DNA from: Pedobacter sandarakinus
GTDB taxonomy: Bacteria > Bacteroidota > Bacteroidia > Sphingobacteriales > Sphingobacteriaceae
Assembly: GCF_026240095.1 (NCBI RefSeq)
Contig: NZ_JAPIVG010000005.1
Location: 248,001 to 312,000 of the forward strand
DNA length: 64,000 bases
Reading direction: 5' to 3'
The notes under the pieces are model-generated. The model was not told the origin of the DNA. It made no database searches and saw nothing but the letters and a program-made list of their open reading frames with translations. The translations under genes and the position numbers were made by a program. This document shows, piece by piece, positions 56,737 to 64,000 of this stretch (the stretch's first letter is position 1; each line of letters opens with the position of its first letter).

Positions 56737-59700
56737 ATGCTGAAATTAACCGCAGTTTTTTGGCTGCTCTGTGCTTGCATTCTGCCGGCATACGCTATTA
56801 AGAATAACTCCAGATTTAAAAAGAATACCGCTTTTTTTCAGGAAAAAGAAGGAAACATTCGAGGGACAGTAACCGATGAACAAGGCGTCTCCATTCCTGC
56901 AGTTACCATCGTAATAAAAAATAAAACCATAAGAACAGTTACCGATGGAAATGGCCGCTACAGTATCGCAGCGAATGAAAATGATGTGCTTGTTTTTAAT
57001 TACGTAGGTTTTAAACAACAAGAAATTAGGGTTGGTAGTAGCACAACCATCAATGTTAAACTAATCACTTCATCAGAATCATTAACAGAGGTGGTAGTTG
57101 TTGGCTATGGTGAACAACGCCGAACCAGTGTAACGGGGTCAATTGCAACCGTCAACTCGGCCGAATTAACTGAAACCCCTGTTCCAACCGTTTCACAGGC
57201 TTTAATTGGTAAAGTTGCAGGAGTTACCTCGAGGGCGCCAGACGGGAGACCGGGTGCCGAGGCGAGGTTACAGATCAGAAACTTAGGCGATCCCTTATAT
57301 GTTATTGATGGCGTACCTTCAGGCGCCCAACAGTTTAATAACCTAAACTCAGAAGATATTGAAAGTTTATCTATACTTAAGGATGCGGCTGCGGCCATTT
57401 ATGGTTTAAGGGCATCGAATGGGGTAGTATTGGTATTAACCAAAAAAGGTGGTTTGAATAAAGAAAATCGAATTAATGTAAATGCATACTATGGTTTGCA
57501 GAGTTTATTCCGTTTTCCAAAGGCGGCAAATGCAGGCGATTATGTGCGGGCACTTGCAGAGGCTGATATTAACCAAAATGGCACCTCTGTCTGGACACCT
57601 GAGGAGGTAAATAAATGGCAGCAGGGTGTTCCCGGTTACGAGGGCTTCGATTGGTCAACTTATATCAAAGATTACGCCCCACAATCTTATATCAACCTTA
57701 ACACAACAGGTGGTTCGCAGAAAACCAGTTATTACCTGTCGCTTTCTCGAACCGATCAGGATGCAGTTTTTGAAGGGTATAATTTTAACAGAACCAATTT
57801 ACAAACCAACCTCGAAACCCGTATTGGTCAGCGATTGAAAGCGGGCGTTAAGATCAACGGAAAAATCGAAATCAGAGATTTACTGGGTCTTCCTGGCGAC
57901 GATGATTATTTCAACGCCTTATTGGGGCAATTTAGAAATCTACCAACCGAAAGTCCATATGCAAACGGAAATCCAAACTATCCTGCAACCAACAATAACT
58001 TTGCAACCAACTACGCAACTTTCGAATATTCGGGATATAACAAAACCGAGCGTAGAACACTACAAACTACTTTCGATCTGGAATATAAGTTTCCAATTAA
58101 AGGCTTAACGGCAAATGGAATGTATTCTTTTTTCTACAATAATCTATTAGGCAACACATACGAGAAAACCTACAAAACATATACATACAACGCTGCATCG
58201 GATACTTATAATGTTACCGGCGGACAGCAGAATCCATATCGGTCAAGAGATAATGGCTACATTATAGACAATGTTTTGCGTTTGCAATTGAACTATGCCG
58301 GAACTTTCGGAAAGCACAATGTTAGCGCTATTGGTGCTATGGAAACCCAGGAAAGGGTAGACAAATTATTCTTCGTGCGTTCACAACCGGTAAGTAATGA
58401 AATTGACATCATCAACTTCTTTAACGAATTGCAGGCGGTAAGTGATAGGGTTACAGAAGAAGCAAGAGCGGGCTTTATCTTCCGTGCAAACTACGATTAT
58501 GATAGTAAATATTTGTTAGAAATAGGCGGAAGATATGATGGTTCTTGGCGTTTTCCAAAAGGTCACCGTTGGGGCTTGTTTCCATTTATATCTGCAGGAT
58601 GGAGAATCTCTAAAGCAGATTTCATGCAGGGAGATGGCATTAAAAAAGTAATTACCGATTTAAAGTTGCGTGCTTCTTATGGCGAAACGGGTAGTGAGGA
58701 TAATGGTGTGGGCGCATTTGCCTATCTGCCTGGTTATAACTTCGGATCTGGCAATGCCTATTTAGATGGCCAATTAATTACTGGTATAGCGGCAAGAGGA
58801 CTTCCTGTTACCAGATTAACCTGGGTGAAGAGCGCTATAACCAATATCGCAGTTGATTTTAATTTGTGGTCTGGTAAGTTGGGTGGCTCTGTCGAAGTTT
58901 TCCGCAGAGATTTAACAGGAATACCAGCTCCCCGTTACGATGTTTTGCTCCCAATTGAAGTAGGGTTTACTGCACCGAGTGAAAATTTAAATGCCAATAG
59001 AACATTGGGTGTTGAAATGGCTTTAAACCACGCGGGCAAAACTGGTGGCTTAGAATATTCGGTGGGGGTGAATGCAACACTGGCAAGACTAAGAAATGTC
59101 TATACCTATAAACCTCGTTTCGGTAACTCGATAGATCGTTATCGCAATTCAATAGAAGATCGTTGGGCCCGAATCAACTGGGGATACGAATTTATTGGCC
59201 AATTCCAAACTGCAGAGGAAATAGCAAACTACCCTGTTGATATAGACGGGCAAAATAATACCACCCTTTTACCAGGCGATTTTATCTACAAAGATCAGAA
59301 TAACGATGGCGTAATTGATGGTTTAGACGAAAGGCCAAATGGATACAGTGAAAGCAATTTACCGTACCTAAACTTCGGGTTAAACAGTTCATTTGCCTAT
59401 AAAGGTTTCGATGTACAGCTTAATTTCGCCGGCGCAACCATGCAGAGTAGAGGGCGTGCTGCAGAACTTAAACTGCCGTTTCAAAACGATGCAAATTCGC
59501 CAGATTTTCTTTTAAACGATCGTTGGCACAGGGAGAATATCTTCGATCCGAATAGTGCATGGATACCAGGAACTTATCCCGCCCTTAAAAAATCAAATAA
59601 TGAGAGCAACCAGCGTGCCTCTAGCTTCTGGTTCAGAAACACATCTTATTTAAGGCTTAGGAATGTGCAATTGGGTTATAACTTACCACAAAAGTGGCTT

Positions 59701-59865
59701 AAGGGCGCCAGCATTACCAAAGTGAGAATTTATGCCAACGGGTTTAATTTATTCTCTATTGATAACTTGAAAGATATTGGAATAGATCCTGAAACACAAT
59801 TAAATACCGGCTTGGAATATCCTTCTGTAAGGGTATACAACTTAGGGGTTAACTTAACATTTTAG
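56737..59865 (+). CDS. SusC-like TonB-linked outer-membrane transporter
   Basis: A 1042-residue importer for large oligosaccharides. After the signal peptide comes a carboxypeptidase-regulatory-like domain (about 42-115: NIRGTVTDEQGVSIPAVTIVI). The TonB-box-type VVVVGYGEQRRTSVTGSI follows, then the plug (VSQALIGKVAGVTSR; LYVIDGVPSGAQ; SILKDAAAAIYGLRASNGVVLVLTKKG) and the barrel, which ends in VRVYNLGVNLTF. It is immediately followed by SusD. The regulators just upstream are likely to control it. Confidence 0.95.
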   Translation: MLKLTAVFWLLCACILPAYAIKNNSRFKKNTAFFQEKEGNIRGTVTDEQGVSIPAVTIVIKNKTIRTVTDGNGRYSIAANENDVLVFNYVGFKQQEIRVGSSTTINVKLITSSESLTEVVVVGYGEQRRTSVTGSIATVNSAELTETPVPTVSQALIGKVAGVTSRAPDGRPGAEARLQIRNLGDPLYVIDGVPSGAQQFNNLNSEDIESLSILKDAAAAIYGLRASNGVVLVLTKKGGLNKENRINVNAYYGLQSLFRFPKAANAGDYVRALAEADINQNGTSVWTPEEVNKWQQGVPGYEGFDWSTYIKDYAPQSYINLNTTGGSQKTSYYLSLSRTDQDAVFEGYNFNRTNLQTNLETRIGQRLKAGVKINGKIEIRDLLGLPGDDDYFNALLGQFRNLPTESPYANGNPNYPATNNNFATNYATFEYSGYNKTERRTLQTTFDLEYKFPIKGLTANGMYSFFYNNLLGNTYEKTYKTYTYNAASDTYNVTGGQQNPYRSRDNGYIIDNVLRLQLNYAGTFGKHNVSAIGAMETQERVDKLFFVRSQPVSNEIDIINFFNELQAVSDRVTEEARAGFIFRANYDYDSKYLLEIGGRYDGSWRFPKGHRWGLFPFISAGWRISKADFMQGDGIKKVITDLKLRASYGETGSEDNGVGAFAYLPGYNFGSGNAYLDGQLITGIAARGLPVTRLTWVKSAITNIAVDFNLWSGKLGGSVEVFRRDLTGIPAPRYDVLLPIEVGFTAPSENLNANRTLGVEMALNHAGKTGGLEYSVGVNATLARLRNVYTYKPRFGNSIDRYRNSIEDRWARINWGYEFIGQFQTAEEIANYPVDIDGQNNTTLLPGDFIYKDQNNDGVIDGLDERPNGYSESNLPYLNFGLNSSFAYKGFDVQLNFAGATMQSRGRAAELKLPFQNDANSPDFLLNDRWHRENIFDPNSAWIPGTYPALKKSNNESNQRASSFWFRNTSYLRLRNVQLGYNLPQKWLKGASITKVRIYANGFNLFSIDNLKDIGIDPETQLNTGLEYPSVRVYNLGVNLTF

Positions 59866-59869
59866 AAAG

Positions 59870-61735
59870 ATGAAACAATTTAAGAAAATTATACTTTACG
59901 CAATCTGCGCTACTATGCTAAGTCAGGTGGTAGGATGTAAAAAATTTCTCGATCGTAAACCAACAGATGTATTGCTCGATGAGCAGGTTTGGAGCGATCC
60001 GAAACTTGCCATCTCGGTTTTGGCTAACATATATAACCGCTTACAGCCAACCGGTGGATTGGAAAGCGGAAAACTATCTCCTACCGATTTGGATGAAGCC
60101 ATGTGGTCGGGTGGCCTTGGCGCAAATAATGCCAGGAATACCAGGGTAAATTATCCTTATACAGATAAACAACTTTGGTCTTACGACTTAATCAGGGATG
60201 TAAACCTCTTTCTCGAAAATCTCGAAAGATCTACTGCCATGGCAGATGCAGACCGTAAACATTTGCTGGCTGAAGGTCGGTTTGTGAGGGCTTACATTTA
60301 TTTTCTTCATGTACGCAGCATGGGCGGTGTGCCACTTGTTACCAATACCTTTCAGTATGATGGTTCGCCAGATGTTGACGCACTAAAATTACCTAGAAGT
60401 ACAGAAGCTGGCATTTATGATTTTATTGGCGCCGAATTGGATGCAATTAAAGATCAGCTTCCGCTTACAGCAACAAGTAAGACAAGGGCAAATAAGTGGA
60501 CAGTTTTGGCCTTAAAATCTCAGGCAATGCTTTATGCCGCATCTATTGCCAAGTATAATAGTTTAATGACAGATCCTATCGTACTGCCAGGTGGCGAGGT
60601 GGGTATTCCGGCAAGCAAGGCAGAGGGCTACTATCAGCAGTCGTTAGCAGCTTCAAAAGAGATTATCGATAGTAAGCAATTTGTGCTCTATAATGAAAAC
60701 CCAGATAAAGCTCAGAACTTCTACGACCTGTTTACTAAAAAAGCAAATAATAGGGAAGTGATTTGGGCACTTGATTACACCCTGGATGGCAAATACCACG
60801 ATTATACTGTTGAAAGCATCCCTCGCTCTTTGCGTGAGAATGCTACAGGCTCTGCGGGAGTTACGCCTTCGCTTAATTTAGTTGAAGCTTTCGATTACCT
60901 AAATGGAACAAGTGGTGCACTCAAAATTCAAACGGCCAATGGCTCCGATTACATTTATTATACTCGTCCGGAGGATTTATTTGCCGGTAAAGATAACAGG
61001 ATGTTTGGCAGCATTATCACACCAGGCTCTACTTTCCGTGGTAAACGCATTGATATACAGGCTGGAGTAATGGAATGGAATGCCGCAACCAATCAGTATG
61101 TTATTCGTACCTCTCCAGATTTGGGTAGTGTTTTTACCGACGGCGGAACTTTAGTGGCTGCAGATGGTCCGCTTCCAAACGCCGCTAACGTTACAAATAC
61201 TGGTTTTTACATGAGAAAGTACGTTGATTCAAGGATAGGTTCAGGACAATCTGGTCAAGGAAGTGATGTCTGGTGGATTCGTTACCGTTTCGGTGGCATT
61301 TTGCTAAACGCTACCGAGGCTGCTTTCGAATTAAACAGAGTTCCGGAAGCTTTAGGGTACATTAATCAAGTAAGAGAAAGGGCTGGGTTTCCTGCAAATA
61401 GTTTGGCAACACTTAGCAACGATATCATCAGAAAAGAGTTTCAGGTAGAAATGGCTTTCGAAGAGCAACGTTATTGGGATTTGAAACGTTGGAGGATTGC
61501 CCATGAGGTATTTAATGGAAACAGGCAATCGCCAAACACCCTGGTGAATGCACTTTGGCCATATCGTGTAGTTAGGCCTTCAGACCCAACTAAACACAAT
61601 AAATACGTTTTTGTAAAGCGTGTAGCACCAAGGTTTACACAACCAAGATTATTTAGGCTAGGTAACTATTATTCATCAGTTCCACAAAATGTACTTAATG
61701 CCAATTCACTTATAGTTAGAAATCCATATCATTAA
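59870..61735 (+). CDS. SusD/RagB glycan-binding lipoprotein
   Basis: A 621-residue lipoprotein with the lipobox VVGC (Cys 23), directly followed by KKFLDRKPTDVL, the usual SusD start. It has the TPR-rich SusD fold: LAEGRFVRAYIYFLHVRSMGGVPLV, then GGILLNATEAAFELNRVPEALGYINQVRERAGFP and a closing FEEQRYWDLKRWRIAH. It caps the SusC channel and binds the glycan at the cell surface. Four bases separate it from SusC. Confidence 0.95.
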   Translation: MKQFKKIILYAICATMLSQVVGCKKFLDRKPTDVLLDEQVWSDPKLAISVLANIYNRLQPTGGLESGKLSPTDLDEAMWSGGLGANNARNTRVNYPYTDKQLWSYDLIRDVNLFLENLERSTAMADADRKHLLAEGRFVRAYIYFLHVRSMGGVPLVTNTFQYDGSPDVDALKLPRSTEAGIYDFIGAELDAIKDQLPLTATSKTRANKWTVLALKSQAMLYAASIAKYNSLMTDPIVLPGGEVGIPASKAEGYYQQSLAASKEIIDSKQFVLYNENPDKAQNFYDLFTKKANNREVIWALDYTLDGKYHDYTVESIPRSLRENATGSAGVTPSLNLVEAFDYLNGTSGALKIQTANGSDYIYYTRPEDLFAGKDNRMFGSIITPGSTFRGKRIDIQAGVMEWNAATNQYVIRTSPDLGSVFTDGGTLVAADGPLPNAANVTNTGFYMRKYVDSRIGSGQSGQGSDVWWIRYRFGGILLNATEAAFELNRVPEALGYINQVRERAGFPANSLATLSNDIIRKEFQVEMAFEEQRYWDLKRWRIAHEVFNGNRQSPNTLVNALWPYRVVRPSDPTKHNKYVFVKRVAPRFTQPRLFRLGNYYSSVPQNVLNANSLIVRNPYH

Positions 61736-61746
61736 TTTTCATAATC

Positions 61747-62439
61747 ATGAAACGAATATTATACAGTATCATTTTTTTAGCGCTGGCAATAACAGGTTGC
61801 GAATATGATAATTACGAACCACCTAAATCCCAGTTAAGCGGCCGACTTCTTTTCGAGGGCAAAACTTTTGGCATTAGACAAGGAATAAGTGTTTTACAGC
61901 TAACACAACCTGGCTTTGAAACCGTTACACCAATCAATGTTAATGTAAAACAAGACGGCACTTTCGCTGCCATGCTTTTTGATGGAGACTATAAGTTACT
62001 GCAGATTGCTGGCAATGGACCTTGGGAAGTTACAAGCAGTACAATTGATGTGGCTGTAAGAGGAACCACAAATATAGATGTCCAGGTTAAACCATATTTC
62101 TCTCTTAACAACGTTAGTTTTACAGTAGAAAATAATGTACTAAAATCGTCTTGTGTGTTGGTTAACAATGTTGCAGGAAGACAACTGGAGCGCATATCGC
62201 TTATTTTAGGTAAAACAACTATCGTTGATGATCCAACAAAATTGGTGCCTTCACCAGCAGATCCGTTAAGTACAAAAGTTGGAACAGGCTTAAATTTAAC
62301 GCAACCGATTCTGTTAAGCCAAAATTTAGCAGTAGCGCCTTTAACTACCTTGCCGTACCTTTATGCAAGGATCGCAGTTAAAGTGGTTGGCGTCCCCGAG
62401 TTGCTTTATTCAGATGTTTTCACTGTAAAACCGCAATAA
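61747..62439 (+). CDS. DUF3823 surface lipoprotein
   Basis: A 230-residue lipoprotein with lipobox ITGC (Cys 18). The sequence CEYDNYEPPKSQLSGRLLFEGKTFGIRQG and the later FDGDYKLLQIAGNGPWEVTSS fit the DUF3823 family, which is usually placed after susD and is thought to be a surface glycan-binding protein. It is all-beta in character. It is 11 bases after SusD. Confidence 0.88.
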   Translation: MKRILYSIIFLALAITGCEYDNYEPPKSQLSGRLLFEGKTFGIRQGISVLQLTQPGFETVTPINVNVKQDGTFAAMLFDGDYKLLQIAGNGPWEVTSSTIDVAVRGTTNIDVQVKPYFSLNNVSFTVENNVLKSSCVLVNNVAGRQLERISLILGKTTIVDDPTKLVPSPADPLSTKVGTGLNLTQPILLSQNLAVAPLTTLPYLYARIAVKVVGVPELLYSDVFTVKPQ

Positions 62440-62453
62440 AAATCATCAGCACT

Positions 62454-63833
62454 ATGAAAAAATATGCTTATACCTTAACATTGTTGCTCCTATCTGCTAT
62501 AGGATGGTCTTCTAAAGCACAGGTCACACAACAATCTCGTCCTAACGTGGTAATTATTATGGCTGATGATTTAGACACCCGACAATTAAGTTGCTATGGT
62601 GGAAAAAATATTCAGACCAGAAATATTGATAAATTAGCTGGGGAAGGTTTGAAGTTTAATAACATTTATGCTTCCCATGCTACCTGCGTGCCTACCCGTG
62701 CCTCGCTGTTTACAGGCTTGTATCCTATGCGACATGGTTCATTCCAAAATCATAAACCGGTATATCCAAATATGAAAAGTGTAGGACATTATCTCGCAAA
62801 CGTAGGCTATCAGGTAGCATTAACGGGCAAAGATCATAGTACCCGCCCGGCAAGTGCTTTCCCTTTCGAGATCATCAAAGGATTTCAGCCACAATGTACT
62901 TCGAGTAATGATGAATACGAATTGGATGATGTAGAAAAATTCATGACCAATCAGCAAAAGCCTTTTTGTCTTTTTATTATGAGTATTAACCCGCATAAAC
63001 CTTGGGATCAAGGTGATCCTACAGAATTTAATGCAGACAAGTTAATTTTACCTCCAAGTATGGTAGATACTAAAGAAACCAGGAAAGAGTATTGCAATTA
63101 CCTGGCGGAAATTCGTCGCTTGGATAACCAGGTAGGTGATGTGATGGCAATGCTTAAAAAAACTGGTCAGGATAAGAACACTATATTTATGTTTTTAGGC
63201 GAGCAAGGACCGCAGTTTGCCGGCGGTAAATGGAATTGCTGGGATTTAGGACAAAAAAGTTCGATGATTGTGCGATGGCCAAATCAAATAAAACCAAATA
63301 TTCAAACGAATGCCATTGTACAGTATGAAGATATTACGCCAACCCTCATTGATATTGCCGGAGGAAAGGCAATTGATTCTCTCGATGGGAAAAGTTTTCT
63401 TCCGGTACTTAAAGGGAATTCTAAAACAGCTCGCAGTTATGCATACGGCATATATAATAACATTCCTGAAGGGCCTGCTTACCCTATGCGTAGCCTGCGA
63501 GATGAACGTTATAAACTAATTTTGAACCTAAGCCCAGAAAAAACTTACGGCATAAAGTGGTATAATGGACCTGGGGATCTGGGTGTTTGGAAATCGTGGA
63601 ACGATAAAGCCGAAACGAATGCAGAAGCCAAGTTCTTGGTTAACCGAATTAAACACAGACCAGCCATTGAATTTTATGACACCCTAAAAGATCCTTACGA
63701 ATTAAACAATTTGGCAAATAATCCATCTTACAAAAAACAAATTGATACCTTCAGTAAGGTACTGAAAGATTGGATGAAACAACAGCATGACGATGGTGCA
63801 TCTGTAGATCGGGTTTATGCAAAACAAAATTAG
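62454..63833 (+). CDS. S1 sulfatase (iduronate-sulfatase-like)
   Basis: A 459-residue exported sulfatase (signal peptide LTLLLLSAIGWSSKAQ). The metal site PNVVIIMADDLDTRQLSCYGG and the formylglycine motif CVPTRASLFTG (Cys 78) are complete. The substrate-side motif FLGEQGPQFAGGKW, where a more typical SDHG is expected, is unusual in that the usual Asp-His pair is replaced by Glu-Gln. It is the first sulfatase in the susCD operon. Confidence 0.9.
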   Translation: MKKYAYTLTLLLLSAIGWSSKAQVTQQSRPNVVIIMADDLDTRQLSCYGGKNIQTRNIDKLAGEGLKFNNIYASHATCVPTRASLFTGLYPMRHGSFQNHKPVYPNMKSVGHYLANVGYQVALTGKDHSTRPASAFPFEIIKGFQPQCTSSNDEYELDDVEKFMTNQQKPFCLFIMSINPHKPWDQGDPTEFNADKLILPPSMVDTKETRKEYCNYLAEIRRLDNQVGDVMAMLKKTGQDKNTIFMFLGEQGPQFAGGKWNCWDLGQKSSMIVRWPNQIKPNIQTNAIVQYEDITPTLIDIAGGKAIDSLDGKSFLPVLKGNSKTARSYAYGIYNNIPEGPAYPMRSLRDERYKLILNLSPEKTYGIKWYNGPGDLGVWKSWNDKAETNAEAKFLVNRIKHRPAIEFYDTLKDPYELNNLANNPSYKKQIDTFSKVLKDWMKQQHDDGASVDRVYAKQN

Positions 63834-63834
63834 T

Positions 63835-64000
63835 ATGAATAAGACAATGAGAAGGGTAGTACCAATTATAAGCACAGCATTCGCTGTGCTTGCCGTGTTT
63901 GCATTCAGGGCCCCAGATAAGTTAGGTAGGCCACCGGCAAAAAAACCAAATATTATCTTCATCATGGCAGATGATTTAACCATGACAGACATCGAACCCT
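63835..64000 (+). CDS. Sulfatase, 3' end cut by window
   Basis: The gene starts one base after the preceding stop codon. The first 55 residues show a signal peptide (PIISTAFAVLAVFAF) and then PNIIFIMADDLTMTDIEP, the start of an S1 sulfatase with the metal-binding ADD. The catalytic Cys lies outside the window. Confidence 0.82.
   Translation, partial: MNKTMRRVVPIISTAFAVLAVFAFRAPDKLGRPPAKKPNIIFIMADDLTMTDIEP

Overview
The window is a 64-kb chromosomal stretch of a low-GC Bacteroidota bacterium, most likely a Pedobacter-like member of the Sphingobacteriaceae. This rests on a SusC/SusD pair with a propeller-type sensor kinase, GH97 and GH92 glycosidases, S1 sulfatases, DUF2911 and DUF3823 proteins, an infC product of Bacteroidetes type, promoters resembling TAnnTTTG rather than the E. 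coli -10, and almost no Shine-Dalgarno sites. I saw no rRNA, tRNA, insertion sequence, phage gene or CRISPR array. The window starts inside obg and ends inside a sulfatase gene.

Layout. Bases 1-6936 hold housekeeping and small metabolic genes (obg, a DUF218 protein, a YtxH-like protein, OsmC, a DUF2130 protein, a GH97 alpha-glucosidase, an acyl-CoA thioesterase). Bases 6940-17377, all on the minus strand, form a high-affinity potassium (Kdp) locus: a sigma-54-type response regulator, then a 26-residue membrane peptide, kdpF, kdpA, kdpB, kdpC, an outer-membrane porin, a stand-alone KdpD sensor domain and a separate histidine kinase. Bases 17484-24513 hold a PIG-L deacetylase, a 34-residue membrane peptide, a sodium:solute symporter, a DUF2911 protein and a GH92 mannosidase. 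Bases 24620-34878 are mixed single genes (oxidoreductases, NUDIX, lipid kinase, SurE, lipocalin, small proteins) and a YbbA/YbbP-like ABC system divergent from a TesA-like esterase. Bases 35091-42897 look like an iron-uptake and extracytoplasmic flavin-reductase module: ankyrin protein, DUF2271 protein, PepSY-flavodoxin reductase, ApbE flavin transferase and a TonB siderophore receptor, with the same Fur-box-like motif before both transcription units. Bases 43068-47855 carry infC, a Na+/H+ antiporter, a DUF389 protein and a GAF histidine kinase. Bases 47939-64000 are a sulfatase-rich polysaccharide-utilisation region: sulfatase, glutaminase-like DUF4965 protein, a split hybrid two-component system, SusC, SusD, DUF3823 lipoprotein and two further sulfatases.

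How the parts work together. The Kdp locus appears to be a complete inducible K+ importer whose usual KdpE regulator is replaced by an NtrC-type activator and whose KdpD is split in two. Its upstream region holds a degenerate sigma-54 promoter and a palindromic candidate enhancer. The iron module suggests electrons passing from cytosolic NAD(P)H through the PepSY reductase to a periplasmic protein flavinylated by ApbE; the DUF2271 protein carries a sequence resembling an ApbE target. The last 16 kb suggest uptake and desulfation of a sulfated glycan. The most interesting under-described items are the very small membrane proteins at 15587-15667 and 19954-20058, each translationally linked to a transporter, and the candidate DUF2271 flavin carrier.
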